Below the pieces are notes generated by a model. It made no database searches. It saw only the letters and a list, made by a program, of their open reading frames with translations, and was not told the DNA's origin. Of a stretch of 64,000 bases of DNA, positions 41,574-50,358 are shown piece after piece. Source of the DNA: Sphingomonas rubra (GTDB taxonomy: Bacteria > Pseudomonadota > Alphaproteobacteria > Sphingomonadales > Sphingomonadaceae). The stretch's first letter is position 1; every line of letters begins with the position of its first letter. Position numbers and translations under genes: made by a program. The DNA lies in contig NZ_FOXP01000005.1 in assembly GCF_900115745.1 (NCBI RefSeq), positions 186,001 through 250,000 on the forward strand. The letters are read 5' to 3'.

Positions 41574-43289
41574 GTGCCCTTCACGCCCCCCGTCACCGAG
41601 CAGCGCTTCGTTCTCGACACCGTCGTGCGCCTGCCCGACCTCGCCGCTGTCGACCGCTTCGCCGCCGCGTCGCCGGACGTGGTCGACGCGGTGCTGGAGG
41701 GCGCGGGCCAGTTCGCGGCGGGCGAGTGGGCGCCGCTCGCGCGGGTGGGTGACACGGTAGGCGCCAAGTGGACGCCGGAGGGCGTGGTGATGCCCGCCGG
41801 CTACGCGCAGGCCTATCGTGATTACGTGGAGGGCGGCTGGGGCACGATCGGCGCGCCGGAGCAATGGGGCGGCCAGGGCCTGCCCTTCGCGCTCCAGACC
41901 GCCGTGCTGGAGACGCTGGGCGGCGCCAATATGGGTTTCGCGCTGTGCCCAACCCTCACCGTCGGCGCGATCGAGGCGCTTCAGCATCACGGCAGCGCCG
42001 AGCAGCAGGCCGCCTACCTCCCCAAATTGTCCACCGGCGAGTGGACGGGGACGATGAACCTCACCGAGCCGCAGGCGGGCAGCGACGTCGGCGCGCTGCG
42101 CGCCACCGCGACGCCGCGCGACGACGGCACGTGGAGCATCAAGGGCACCAAGATCTACATCTCGTTCGGCGACCACGACATGGCGCCCAACATCGTCCAC
42201 CTCGTCCTCGCCCGCACGCCCGGCGCGCCGGCGGGCACGCGCGGCATCTCGCTGTTCCTCGTCCCCAAGTACCGGCTCGACGCGGACGGGCAGCCGGGCG
42301 CCTTCAACGACGTGCGCGTGGTGTCGATCGAGCACAAGATGGGCCTCCACGCCTCGCCGACCTGCGTGCTGTCGTTCGGCGACGAGGACGACTGCGTCGG
42401 CGAACTGATCGGCCCGGAGTTCGGCGGCATCCGCGCCATGTTCACGATGATGAACAACGCCCGCCTCAACGTCGGGCTGCAGGGCGTGCAGGTGGCGGAG
42501 GGCGCGACGCAGGCGGCCGTCGCCTACGCGCTGGAACGCGTCCAGTCGGCGCGCGCGGGTGCGGCCAGCCGCGACTCGGTCCGCATCGTCGAGCATCCCG
42601 ACGTGCGCCGCATGTTGCTGCGGATGAAGGCGCAGACGCAGGCCGCCCGCGCGCTGGTCTACTACGCCGCCGGCCAGGTCGACCGCGCCGGGTTGGGCGA
42701 CGCGGACGCGCGCGACCGGCTGGAAATCACCACGCCGCTCGCCAAGGCGCACGGCACCGACCTCGGCAACGAGGTCGCGAGCCTCGGCATCCAGGTGCAC
42801 GGCGGCATGGGCTATGTCGAGGAAACGGGCGCGGCGCAGTTCTTCCGCGACGCGCGGATCACGCCGATCTACGAGGGCACCAACGGCATCCAGGCCGCCG
42901 ACTTGGTCGGCCGCAAGCTGGGCCTGTCGGGCGGCGCGGCATTCGCGAGCCTGCTGGCCGACATCCGCGCGGAGGCGGAACATCCCACCCTGCGCGCGTT
43001 GGTCGACGCCTGCGAGGCGGTCGGCGCGCATCTGGCGGCGGCGGGGCACGACGATCGGCTGGCGGGCAGCTACCCGTTCCTGATGATGCTGTCGGTCGCG
43101 ACCTGCGGCTGGCTGATGGAGCGGCAGGGCCGCCTCGCGACCGGCGACGAGGCGTTCGCCGCGATGAAGCGCGCGGCGGTCGCCTTCTACCTCGACCAGA
43201 TCGTGCCGGAGGCGCTGGGCCTGCGCGCCGCGGCGACGGCGAGCGCGGAGGTCCTCTACGCAGTGCCGGCGGAGGCGTTCGCGGCGTGA
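41574..43289 (+). CDS. Acyl-CoA dehydrogenase (long, FadE-like type)
   Basis: A 571-residue acyl-CoA dehydrogenase, longer than the 380-residue basic type because of a C-terminal extension as in the 3-methylmercaptopropionyl-CoA dehydrogenase (DmdC)/AidB-like branch. Seen are the N-terminal helical part, GTMNLTEPQAGSDVGALRAT (flavin and substrate), GTKIYISFGDHDM, the middle block GISLFLVPKY, and IQVHGGMGYVEETGAAQFFR with DARITPIYEGTNGIQAADLV, whose Glu in YEGT is the catalytic base. GTG start with AGGAGAGACACC upstream. The stop overlaps the next start (GTGA). Fatty-acid or thio-acid oxidation is the likely role. Confidence 0.93.
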   Translation: MPFTPPVTEQRFVLDTVVRLPDLAAVDRFAAASPDVVDAVLEGAGQFAAGEWAPLARVGDTVGAKWTPEGVVMPAGYAQAYRDYVEGGWGTIGAPEQWGGQGLPFALQTAVLETLGGANMGFALCPTLTVGAIEALQHHGSAEQQAAYLPKLSTGEWTGTMNLTEPQAGSDVGALRATATPRDDGTWSIKGTKIYISFGDHDMAPNIVHLVLARTPGAPAGTRGISLFLVPKYRLDADGQPGAFNDVRVVSIEHKMGLHASPTCVLSFGDEDDCVGELIGPEFGGIRAMFTMMNNARLNVGLQGVQVAEGATQAAVAYALERVQSARAGAASRDSVRIVEHPDVRRMLLRMKAQTQAARALVYYAAGQVDRAGLGDADARDRLEITTPLAKAHGTDLGNEVASLGIQVHGGMGYVEETGAAQFFRDARITPIYEGTNGIQAADLVGRKLGLSGGAAFASLLADIRAEAEHPTLRALVDACEAVGAHLAAAGHDDRLAGSYPFLMMLSVATCGWLMERQGRLATGDEAFAAMKRAAVAFYLDQIVPEALGLRAAATASAEVLYAVPAEAFAA

Positions 43290-44113
43290 GCTTCGACCTC
43301 GACGCCTATCTTGCCCGCATCGACATGCCCGCGCGGCCGACGGTCGACGCCGCCGGCCTGGCCCGGTTGCAGCGGCAGCACCGGCTGGCGATCCCCTTCG
43401 AGAATCTCGACGTGCTGCTCGGACGCGGGATCGCGATCGACGGCGCGGCGGTGTTCGCCAAGCTGGTCGGCGCGCGGCGCGGCGGTTATTGTTTCGAGCA
43501 CAACCGGCTGTTCGGCGACGCGCTGGCAGCGCTCAGGTTCGAGGCGCGGCCGCTGCTCGCGCGCGTCTGGCTGGGCGCCGACGGCGTGCCGCCGCTCACC
43601 CACGTGCTCAGCCTGGTCGAGGCGGAGGGCCGCGCCTGGATCGCCGATCCGGGCTTCGGCGGCAGCTACGCGCCGGTCATGCCGCTGAAGGACGGCGCGG
43701 AGGCGGAGGCGCCCGACGGCGCCGCCTTTCGCCTGTCGCATGCCGGGCCGCACGGCTGGACGCTGTCGCGCCGCGGCCCCGTTGCCACCACCGACGGCCG
43801 GATCGCGGGGGAGGAGGACGGCTGGCAGCCGCAGTACAGCTTCACCTTGGCGCCGGTGTACGACGCCGACCTGCAGATGGGCAATTGGTGGTCGCAGAGC
43901 CATCCGGCCAGCCGCTTCACCCGCGTGGCGATCGCCAGCGTCGTGCTGCCGCACGGCTTCGCGAGCCTGACCGACCATCGCTACCGCCGCTCGGCCGCCG
44001 GGCAGGAGGCGGAGGGCGAGATCACCGATCCGCGGGTCTATCGCATGCGGCTGGGACTGTTGTTCGGGATCGAGCTGTCGGCGGAAGAAGCCGGGGCGCT
44101 GTTCGCGCGGTAG
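43286..44113 (+). CDS. Arylamine N-acetyltransferase
   Basis: A 275-residue NAT-family enzyme that moves acetyl from acetyl-CoA to arylamines or hydrazines. The catalytic triad is visible: Cys in RRGGYCFEHNRLF (about residue 69), His in PLTHVLSLVE and Asp in IADPGFGGSYAP. N-terminal IPFENLDVLLGRGI is a family block. GTG start at 43286 overlapping the stop of the acyl-CoA dehydrogenase gene, hence coupled. The frame open far upstream is only another reading of that gene. A palindromic repeat follows 25 bases after the stop. Confidence 0.94.
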   Translation: MSFDLDAYLARIDMPARPTVDAAGLARLQRQHRLAIPFENLDVLLGRGIAIDGAAVFAKLVGARRGGYCFEHNRLFGDALAALRFEARPLLARVWLGADGVPPLTHVLSLVEAEGRAWIADPGFGGSYAPVMPLKDGAEAEAPDGAAFRLSHAGPHGWTLSRRGPVATTDGRIAGEEDGWQPQYSFTLAPVYDADLQMGNWWSQSHPASRFTRVAIASVVLPHGFASLTDHRYRRSAAGQEAEGEITDPRVYRMRLGLLFGIELSAEEAGALFAR

Positions 44114-44137
44114 AGGCGCCCAATCATCGCCGATGCC

Positions 44138-44232
44138 GTCACCCCGGACTTGATCCGGGGTCCATGGTTCCGCGAGTGAACGGACGGCGGCTCCTGCGGT
44201 GAGATGGACCCCAGATCAAGTCCGGGGTGACG
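44138..44232. repeat. Palindromic intergenic repeat, copy 7
   Basis: Left arm gtcaccccggacttgatccg and right arm atcaagtccggggtgac are inverted, inner ends GTCCATGG and GATGGACC; same subtype as the copy inside the Sua5-type gene. It lies between convergent genes, about 50 bases before the end of the GntR gene. Confidence 0.92.
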
Positions 44233-44284
44233 AAGGAGAGCGAGGTAAGGAGCCTCGCGGAAGGCTCGCCAAGCGACCAGTATC

Positions 44285-44641
44285 CTACGCCTTCTCGCGC
44301 TCCAGCAACTCGTCCCAGTCCAGTCCGAGCAGGTCGACCGCCTCGACGATCCGCGGCCAGTGCTGCGTCATGAACGTCTCGCGCTCGGCGGCGCGCAACC
44401 GCTCGCCGGCGCCGGGGAGCACGAACATGCCGACGCCGCGGCGCACCTCGATGGTGCCGTCGTCCTGGAAACCCTGATAAGCCTTGGCGACGGTCAGCGG
44501 ATTGGCGCCGTGCTCGGCCGCGAAGGCGCGGACGGAGGGGAGCTGATCTCCCGCCCGGTACTCACCGCGCAGGATGCCCATCGCGATCGCGCCGCGCAGG
44601 CGGAGGTAGACCGGACTGTCTTCGCCGTTGAACGCTGCCAT
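44285..44641 (-). CDS. GntR family regulator, YtrA subfamily
   Basis: A 118-residue GntR-type protein: winged helix at residues about 10-75 (YLRLRGAIAMGILRGEYRAG, DQLPSVRAFAAEHGANPLTV with AKAYQGFQDDGTIEVRRGVG) and only a short C-terminal helix (RETFMTQHWPRIVEAVDLLG) instead of an effector domain. This is the YtrA plan, usually controlling ABC transporters or peptide-stress genes. No transporter is adjacent; the neighbour 14 bases downstream-side is a nitroreductase gene in the same orientation that lies upstream of it. Target unknown. Confidence 0.9.
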   Translation of the reverse strand: MAAFNGEDSPVYLRLRGAIAMGILRGEYRAGDQLPSVRAFAAEHGANPLTVAKAYQGFQDDGTIEVRRGVGMFVLPGAGERLRAAERETFMTQHWPRIVEAVDLLGLDWDELLEREKA

Positions 44642-44655
44642 GCTGCCTTAATACA

Positions 44656-45252
44656 CTAAGCTTCCACCGTGTCGAGGCGCCAGCGCGAAACGACGCGTTC
44701 GAGATCGGGACGTGGTCGCTCCTCGGGCGCGCGCGACGGGGTGCCGACGAACACGAAGCCGACGATCCGCTCGGGCGGGGTGCCGAAGCCGGCGAGCACC
44801 GCGTCCGACTGCGCCGCCCATCCGGTCAGCCAACCGCCGACGAACCCGTGCGCCGCGGCCGCGTGCAGCAGGTTCATGCACGCCGCGCCGGCCGACAGCT
44901 CCTGCTCGAAGCGCGGAATGCCGCTGTCGAGCCGGGGGGAGGAGAGCACCACCACCAGGGTCGGCGCTTGGCGCGCGAACTGCTCGACATTGGCCAGCTC
45001 GGCCTCGGTCACGCCCGGCTTCTCGGCGCGGTAGGCCTGAGTCAGCAGCGCCGCCAGCCGGTCGCGATCCTCGACCACGACGAAGCGCCACGGCGCCAGC
45101 TTGCCATGATCGGGCGTGCGCGCGGCGATCGCCAGCATCGCGTCGAGCGTCGCGGCGTCGGGCCCGGGCGCGACCATGTCGCGCGGCTTGCCCGAGCGGC
45201 GGGTGGCGAGCAGCGTCGCCGGGGTGGAACGGTCGTTGAGCATGACCGGCAT
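44656..45252 (-). CDS. Nitroreductase family protein (YdjA-like)
   Basis: A 198-residue FMN-dependent nitroreductase-fold protein. Typical are TRRSGKPRDM with the FMN phosphate-binding Arg/Ser near the N-terminus, ARTPDHGKLAPWRFVVVED, a central helix GAACMNLLHAAAAHGFVGGW and IVGFVFVGTPSRAPEERPRP at the end. The short length and motif HGKLAPWRF fit the YdjA subgroup. It probably reduces nitro-compounds or quinones with NAD(P)H. Two starts are possible (45252 or the ATG three codons in). It is followed after 14 bases by the GntR gene. Confidence 0.92.
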   Translation of the reverse strand: MPVMLNDRSTPATLLATRRSGKPRDMVAPGPDAATLDAMLAIAARTPDHGKLAPWRFVVVEDRDRLAALLTQAYRAEKPGVTEAELANVEQFARQAPTLVVVLSSPRLDSGIPRFEQELSAGAACMNLLHAAAAHGFVGGWLTGWAAQSDAVLAGFGTPPERIVGFVFVGTPSRAPEERPRPDLERVVSRWRLDTVEA

Positions 45253-45291
45253 CTAGGAACCGGGTGCGCGGCGGGAAAGGCCGCGTTTCGA

Positions 45292-46524
45292 TCATTCGTC
45301 GGCCGGCTCGCCCCGGGTCACCACCGTGGTCAGCGCCAGGTCGGAGGTGACGTTGCCCAGCGTGCGGAAGATGTCGGGGATCGTCTCCACCGCCAACAAC
45401 AGGCCGAGCGGGGTCAGCGGCACGCCCATCGCGCTCGCGATCGGGGCGACCGAGGCGAAGAAAGTGATCTGGCTGGGCAGGCTGACCGAGCCCAGCGAGG
45501 TGATGACGCCCACCGCGATCCCCGCCGCGATCGCCGCGGGCGGCGTCGCCACGCCGAACCACGCCCCGATATAGATGGCGATGGCGAGGTTCATCGCCGG
45601 CTGGGTCGCTCGGAACATCGCCACGATCAGCGGCAGCACGACGCCCGCCGCCGAGCCGGACACGCCCATCTCGCCCGCCGCCTTCAGCATCGCCGGCAGG
45701 CTGGCGAGCGACGAGGCGGTGGAAACGGCGAAGGTCTGCGCCGGCAGCGCCGCCCGCGCGAAGCGGCCGATCGGCACGCGGCCGGCGACCGCCGTCAAGA
45801 CATAGGCGATCGCCACCACGACGAGGCCGGTGACGCAGACCAGCGCGATGTAATGGACCAGTGCCCCGAACGCCGCCGCGCCGGCGCGCGCGCCGACCGC
45901 CAGCGCCAGCGCGAACACGCCGAGCGGGGCCAGCCACAGCACCCAGCCGACCACCACCAGCATGGTGTCGCGGATGCCGGCGAAGAACCGAACCAGCAGA
46001 TCGCGCGCGCCCGCCTCGATCCGCGTCAACGCGAAGGCGAAGACCAGCGTGAACACGATCAGCGACAGGAGCGCCCCGCTCGCCGCCGCGCCGACGACGT
46101 TGGTCGGCACGATCGCGGCGAGCAGCTCGGCGAGCGGCGGGGGCGTCGGCACCGGTACATCGCCGGTGATCGCCGCGCGCAGCTGCCGCGCCGCCTCCAC
46201 CGGGATGGGCAGGAGGTCGAGCAGCGCGATCATCGCCACCGCCGCGGCCGTCGCCGCCACCGTGAGGAAGACCAGCGCCAGCCCGATCGTGCGCGCGGCC
46301 AGCCTGCCCGCGCTCGCCGCCTCGGCGGTGGAGGCGACGCCGGTGACGAGCAGCGACAGCACCAGCGGGACCACGGTCATCTGCAAGCCGTTGAGCCACG
46401 CGGTCCCGACCGGCTGGGCGACGAGTACCGCCACGTCCGCCGCGCCCGCGTCGAAACGCCCGAGCAGGACGCCGCCGACCAGGCCGACGACGAGCGAGAG
46501 GAGAAGACGGATCGGTTGCGACAT
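45292..46524 (-). CDS. Dicarboxylate/amino acid:cation symporter (DAACS family)
   Basis: A 410-residue membrane protein of the GltP/DctA family with 8 helices and two re-entrant loops. Family features: LQMTVVPLVLSLLVTGVAST near the first third, the serine-rich re-entrant loop FAVSTASSLASLPAMLKAAG, LPLIVAMFRATQPAMNLAIA and the second loop with SLGSVSLPSQITFFAS. The usual NMDGTA-like motif is replaced by MFRATQPAMNLA, so substrate binding may differ from glutamate or C4-dicarboxylate carriers. The gene stands alone and is divergent from glmM with a 67-base gap. Confidence 0.9.
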   Translation of the reverse strand: MSQPIRLLLSLVVGLVGGVLLGRFDAGAADVAVLVAQPVGTAWLNGLQMTVVPLVLSLLVTGVASTAEAASAGRLAARTIGLALVFLTVAATAAAVAMIALLDLLPIPVEAARQLRAAITGDVPVPTPPPLAELLAAIVPTNVVGAAASGALLSLIVFTLVFAFALTRIEAGARDLLVRFFAGIRDTMLVVVGWVLWLAPLGVFALALAVGARAGAAAFGALVHYIALVCVTGLVVVAIAYVLTAVAGRVPIGRFARAALPAQTFAVSTASSLASLPAMLKAAGEMGVSGSAAGVVLPLIVAMFRATQPAMNLAIAIYIGAWFGVATPPAAIAAGIAVGVITSLGSVSLPSQITFFASVAPIASAMGVPLTPLGLLLAVETIPDIFRTLGNVTSDLALTTVVTRGEPADE

Positions 46525-46591
46525 GCTCGCCCTTCGTTGACGGCCGCGCTATGGCGGTCCCTTCCCCTCTAGACGGACCGATCGACGCGGC

Positions 46592-47938
46592 ATGGCAAGA
46601 AAATATTTCGGCACCGACGGGATTCGCGGCCTGACCAACGCGGGCGCGATGACCGCGGCGATGGCGATGAAGGTCGGCATGGCGGCCGGCGCCTACTTCC
46701 TGCGCGGCGACCACAAGCACCGCGTGGTGATCGGCAAGGATACGCGACTGTCGGGGTACATGCTCGAATCAGCGCTGGTCGCGGGCTTTACGAGCGTGGG
46801 CATGGACGTGGTGATGACCGGGCCGCTGCCGACGCCTGCGATCGCCATGCTGACCCAGTCGATGCGCGCCGACATCGGCGTGATGATCTCCGCCAGCCAC
46901 AATCCCTTCGCCGACAACGGGCTGAAGCTGTTCGGCCCCGATGGCTACAAGCTGTCCGACGAGGCGGAGGAGGCGATCGAGGCGCTGATCGACGGCGACG
47001 TCCCGCTCGTGCCGTCCGGGCAGATCGGCCGCGCCAAGCGGATCGACGACGCCGCGGGCCGGTATATCCACTTCGCCAAATCGACCTTCCCCTCCGACCT
47101 GACGCTGGACGGGATGCGGATCGTGGTCGATTGCGCGCACGGCGCCGCCTATCAGGTCGCGCCCGCCGCCTTGTGGGAATTGGGGGCGGACATCGTCGCG
47201 ATCGGCGTCGCGCCGAACGGCACCAACATCAACGACGGCGTCGGCTCCACCGCGCCGAAGGCGCTGGGCGAGGCGGTGGTCGCGCACCGCGCCGATATCG
47301 GCATCGCGCTGGACGGCGATGCCGACCGGCTGATCGTGGTCGACGAGCGCGGGCGGGTGATCGACGGCGACCAGCTGATGGCGACGATCGCCGCCGGGTG
47401 GGCGCGCCAGGGCCGGCTGAAGGGTGGCGCGCTGGTCGCCACCGTCATGTCCAATCTGGGGCTGGAGCGGCACCTGGCGGCGCAGGGCCTGGGCCTCGTC
47501 CGCACCAAGGTCGGCGACCGCCACGTGCTGGAGGCGATGCGCGCGCGCGGCCACAATGTCGGCGGCGAGCAGTCGGGCCACATCATCCTGTCCGACTACG
47601 CCACCACCGGCGACGGCCTGGTCGCGGCGCTGCAGGTGCTGGCCGAGGTGAAGCGTGCCAGCGCGCCGGCCAGCGAGGTGCTGCACCGGTTCGAGCCGCT
47701 GCCGCAGCTGCTCCGCAACGTCCGCTTCGCAGGTGGCAAGCCGCTCGACGCCGCGCCGGTCAGGGCGGCGATCGCCGAGGTCGAGGCGGAACTGAGCGGC
47801 CGCGGCCGCCTGGTCATTCGTCCCTCCGGTACCGAGCCGGTCATCCGCGTGATGGCGGAGGGCGACGACGCCGCGCAGGTCGAGCGCGCGGTGGCGCGGA
47901 TCTGCGACGCGGTGACCGCGGCCGCCACCCAGGAATGA
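46592..47938 (+). CDS. glmM: Phosphoglucosamine mutase
   Basis: GlmM converts glucosamine-6-phosphate to glucosamine-1-phosphate for peptidoglycan and lipopolysaccharide. The 448-residue protein begins with [16 protein letters not shown], has the catalytic phosphoserine in [18 protein letters not shown] (Ser at about 102), the metal-binding loop [16 protein letters not shown], the sugar loop [10 protein letters not shown] and the phosphate-binding end [17 protein letters not shown]. All are intact and the length is standard. The next gene starts 10 bases after the stop, so biotin genes downstream may share the transcript. Confidence 0.97.
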   Translation: MARKYFGTDGIRGLTNAGAMTAAMAMKVGMAAGAYFLRGDHKHRVVIGKDTRLSGYMLESALVAGFTSVGMDVVMTGPLPTPAIAMLTQSMRADIGVMISASHNPFADNGLKLFGPDGYKLSDEAEEAIEALIDGDVPLVPSGQIGRAKRIDDAAGRYIHFAKSTFPSDLTLDGMRIVVDCAHGAAYQVAPAALWELGADIVAIGVAPNGTNINDGVGSTAPKALGEAVVAHRADIGIALDGDADRLIVVDERGRVIDGDQLMATIAAGWARQGRLKGGALVATVMSNLGLERHLAAQGLGLVRTKVGDRHVLEAMRARGHNVGGEQSGHIILSDYATTGDGLVAALQVLAEVKRASAPASEVLHRFEPLPQLLRNVRFAGGKPLDAAPVRAAIAEVEAELSGRGRLVIRPSGTEPVIRVMAEGDDAAQVERAVARICDAVTAAATQE

Positions 47939-47948
47939 GTGGCGGCTG

Positions 47949-48617
47949 ATGCAGGCGCGCGAATTGCTGGGCACCGCCCGCGTGCCGGGCGGCGAGGACC
48001 TGCGCCTGTTCGCCAAGGGCGGCGACTTCGTCATCGCGCTGGATCGCAACGAGCTGATGTCCAGCCGGATGAGCGGGTCCGAAGAGGCGCTGGCGACGAT
48101 GACGCTCGACCGGCTCGGGCACGTTCGCGCGCCGCATCTGCTGATCGGCGGCTACGGCATGGGCTTCACGCTGCGCGCCGCGCTCGCCCGCCTGCCCGGG
48201 GACGGCCGCGCGACGGTGGTGGAGCTGGTGCCGGAGATCGTCGCTTGGGCACGCGGGCCGATGGCGGCGATGACCGGCAACTGCCTGGACGATCCGCGGA
48301 CCATTCTGCACATGGGCGACGTGGCCGACGCGATCCGTTCGGCGCGCGGGGTGGATGCGATCCTGCTCGACGTCGACAACGGGCCCGACGGGCTGGTGCG
48401 GGCGGCGAACGACCGGCTCTACTCGGAGGCGGGGCTCGCGGCGGCGCGCGCGGCGTTGGCACCCGGCGGGGTACTGGCGGTGTGGTCGGCCGGTCCCGAC
48501 AACGCGTTCCGCCGCCGGCTCGAACGCGCGCGCTTCGCGGTCGACGAGGTGGCGGTGCGCGCGCGGTCGAACGGCAAGGGGCCGCGCCACGTCATCTGGT
48601 TCGCGACGCCGCGGTGA
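47949..48617 (+). CDS. Spermidine synthase-like methyltransferase-fold protein
   Basis: A 222-residue protein of the spermidine synthase-like group (short form). The SAM-type glycine loop is LLIGGYGMGFTLRAAL (residues about 63-79), followed by VVELVPEIVAWAR, and the acidic catalytic-type stretch DAILLDVDNGPDGLV. The substrate-gate sequences of real polyamine synthases are not all seen, so the reaction (aminopropyl transfer or methylation) is open. It is not a BioC by motif. The stop overlaps a possible GTG start of bioF (GTGA), so it is translated together with the biotin genes. Confidence 0.83.
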   Translation: MQARELLGTARVPGGEDLRLFAKGGDFVIALDRNELMSSRMSGSEEALATMTLDRLGHVRAPHLLIGGYGMGFTLRAALARLPGDGRATVVELVPEIVAWARGPMAAMTGNCLDDPRTILHMGDVADAIRSARGVDAILLDVDNGPDGLVRAANDRLYSEAGLAAARAALAPGGVLAVWSAGPDNAFRRRLERARFAVDEVAVRARSNGKGPRHVIWFATPR

Positions 48618-48622
48618 CGGGG

Positions 48623-49738
48623 ATGCTCGACGTCCACGCCCGCGATCTGGCGCAACTCGCCGCGCGCGGGCGGCTGCGCGCGCTGGCGCCGCGCCGCGGC
48701 GTCGACCTGGCGTCGAACGACTATCTCGGCCTGACCGGGTCGGGCGCGCTGGCGAAGGCCGCCGCTGACGCGCTCGCGCGCGGCGTGCCGGTGGGGTCGG
48801 GCGGGTCGCGGCTGCTGCGCGGCAACCATCCCGAGCACGAGGCGCTGGAAGCGGAGGCCGCCGCCTTGTTCGGGAGCGAGGCGGCGTTGTTCCTGTCGTC
48901 CGGCTACGTCGCCAATCTCGCGCTGTTCGCCACGCTGCCGCAGGTCGGCGACCTCGTCGTCCACGACGCACTGGTCCACGCCAGCGCGCACGACGGCATG
49001 CGTCTCGGCCGCGCGGAGGTGCGCGCCTTCGCGCACAACGACGTGGCCGCGCTGGACGACGTGATCGCGCACTGGCGCCGCGACGGCGGCCGCGGCCGCG
49101 TGTGGATCGCGGTGGAGAGCCTGTACGGCATGGACGGCGACCGCGCACCGCTGCCCGACCTGATGGCGGTCGCCGAGCGGCACGATGCCTTTCTGCTGAT
49201 CGACGAGGCGCACGCGACCGGCGTGTTTGGGACCCGCGGCGAGGGGCTGGCCGGCGGGCTGCACGGCCATGACCGGGTGGTGACGCTGCACACCGGGGGC
49301 AAGGCGCTGGGCTGCGAGGGGGCGCTGCTCTGCCTGCCCGCGACGTTGCGCGACCATCTGGTCAACCGCGGGCGCGGGTTCATCTTCTCGACCGCACCCT
49401 CGCCGCTGATGGCGGCGGCGCTGCGCGCGGCGCTGCGCCTCGTCGGCGAGCCCGACCGGCGCGAGCGGCTCCACCGCCTCGTCGCGCAGGCCCAGGCGGT
49501 GCTCGCCCCTCTCGGCGTGCGCGCGACGGACACGCCGATCCTGCCGCTGATCGTCGGCGACGATGTCGAGACGATGCGCCTGGCCGCGGCGGTGCAGGCC
49601 GCGGGGTTCGACGTGCGCGGCATCCGCCCGCCGACGGTGCCGGCGGGCACCGCGCGGCTGCGGCTGTCGATCACCCTCAACATCGACGCGGACGAGGTGG
49701 ATGCCCTCGCCGCCGCCCTGGCGAGGGCGCGGGCATGA
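48623..49738 (+). CDS. bioF: 8-amino-7-oxononanoate synthase
   Basis: BioF condenses pimeloyl-ACP or -CoA with alanine in biotin synthesis. The 371-residue PLP enzyme shows VDLASNDYLGLTGSG, GSGGSRLLRGNHPEHEALE, FLSSGYVANLA, the cofactor-binding LLIDEAHATGVFGTRGEG and the PLP lysine in TLHTGGKALGCEGALL. The C-terminal PPTVPAGTARLRLSI is typical. I use the ATG at 48623; an in-frame GTG at 48614 overlaps the preceding stop and would add three residues. The stop overlaps the bioD start (ATGA). No bioB or bioC is in the window. Confidence 0.94.
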   Translation: MLDVHARDLAQLAARGRLRALAPRRGVDLASNDYLGLTGSGALAKAAADALARGVPVGSGGSRLLRGNHPEHEALEAEAAALFGSEAALFLSSGYVANLALFATLPQVGDLVVHDALVHASAHDGMRLGRAEVRAFAHNDVAALDDVIAHWRRDGGRGRVWIAVESLYGMDGDRAPLPDLMAVAERHDAFLLIDEAHATGVFGTRGEGLAGGLHGHDRVVTLHTGGKALGCEGALLCLPATLRDHLVNRGRGFIFSTAPSPLMAAALRAALRLVGEPDRRERLHRLVAQAQAVLAPLGVRATDTPILPLIVGDDVETMRLAAAVQAAGFDVRGIRPPTVPAGTARLRLSITLNIDADEVDALAAALARARA

Positions 49739-50358
49739 GGCGTGCGATCGTGGTGACCGGCACCGATACGGAGATCGGCAAGACGGTGGTCGCCGCCGGC
49801 CTCGCCGCGCGGCTCGGCGCCTTCTACTGGAAGCCGGTGCAGGCGGGGCTCGACGACGGCAGCGACCGCGAGACGGCGGTGCGCCTCGGCGTGCCCACGG
49901 ACCGCATCGTGGCGGAGGCGTACCGGCTGACCACCCCCTACTCGCCGCACCGCGCCGCCGCGATCGACGGGGTGGCGATCGATCCCGCCCGCCTGTCGCT
50001 GCCCGCGGTCGACGGCACGCTGATCGTCGAAGGCGCGGGCGGGGCGCTGGTGCCCCTCGCCGACGACCTGCTGTTCGCCGACCTGTTCGCGCGCTGGGGT
50101 GCGCCGGTGGTACTGGTCGCGCGCACCACACTGGGCACGATCAACCACAGCCTGCTGACGATCGAGGCGCTGCGCGCGCGCGGGCTGGCGATCCTTGGTG
50201 TCGTCTTCGTCGGCGAGCGGCAAGAGGACAGCGAGACGACGATCGCGCGGATCGGCGGCGTCCGCCGGATCGGGCGGCTGCCGCGGCTCGACCCGCTCGA
50301 CGCCGGCACGCTGGCAGCGGCGATCGACGCGCATCTCGACCTGGAGGCGTTCGCGTGA
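49735..50358 (+). CDS. bioD: Dethiobiotin synthetase
   Basis: BioD closes the ureido ring from 7,8-diaminononanoate, CO2 and ATP. The 207-residue protein has the P-loop VTGTDTEIGKTVVAAGLAAR at residues 7-26, the KPVQAGL motif with the substrate lysine, the acidic VDGTLIVEGAGGALVPLA loop and VVLVARTTLGTINHSLLTIE. These are the defining BioD blocks. It overlaps bioF upstream and bioA downstream by 4 bases each, a tightly coupled F-D-A order. Confidence 0.95.
   Translation: MRRAIVVTGTDTEIGKTVVAAGLAARLGAFYWKPVQAGLDDGSDRETAVRLGVPTDRIVAEAYRLTTPYSPHRAAAIDGVAIDPARLSLPAVDGTLIVEGAGGALVPLADDLLFADLFARWGAPVVLVARTTLGTINHSLLTIEALRARGLAILGVVFVGERQEDSETTIARIGGVRRIGRLPRLDPLDAGTLAAAIDAHLDLEAFA

Noticed and set aside
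48617-48625. BioC function for the gene upstream of bioF
   Set aside because: The gene has spermidine-synthase-like motifs, and the characteristic BioC sequence is not recognisable.
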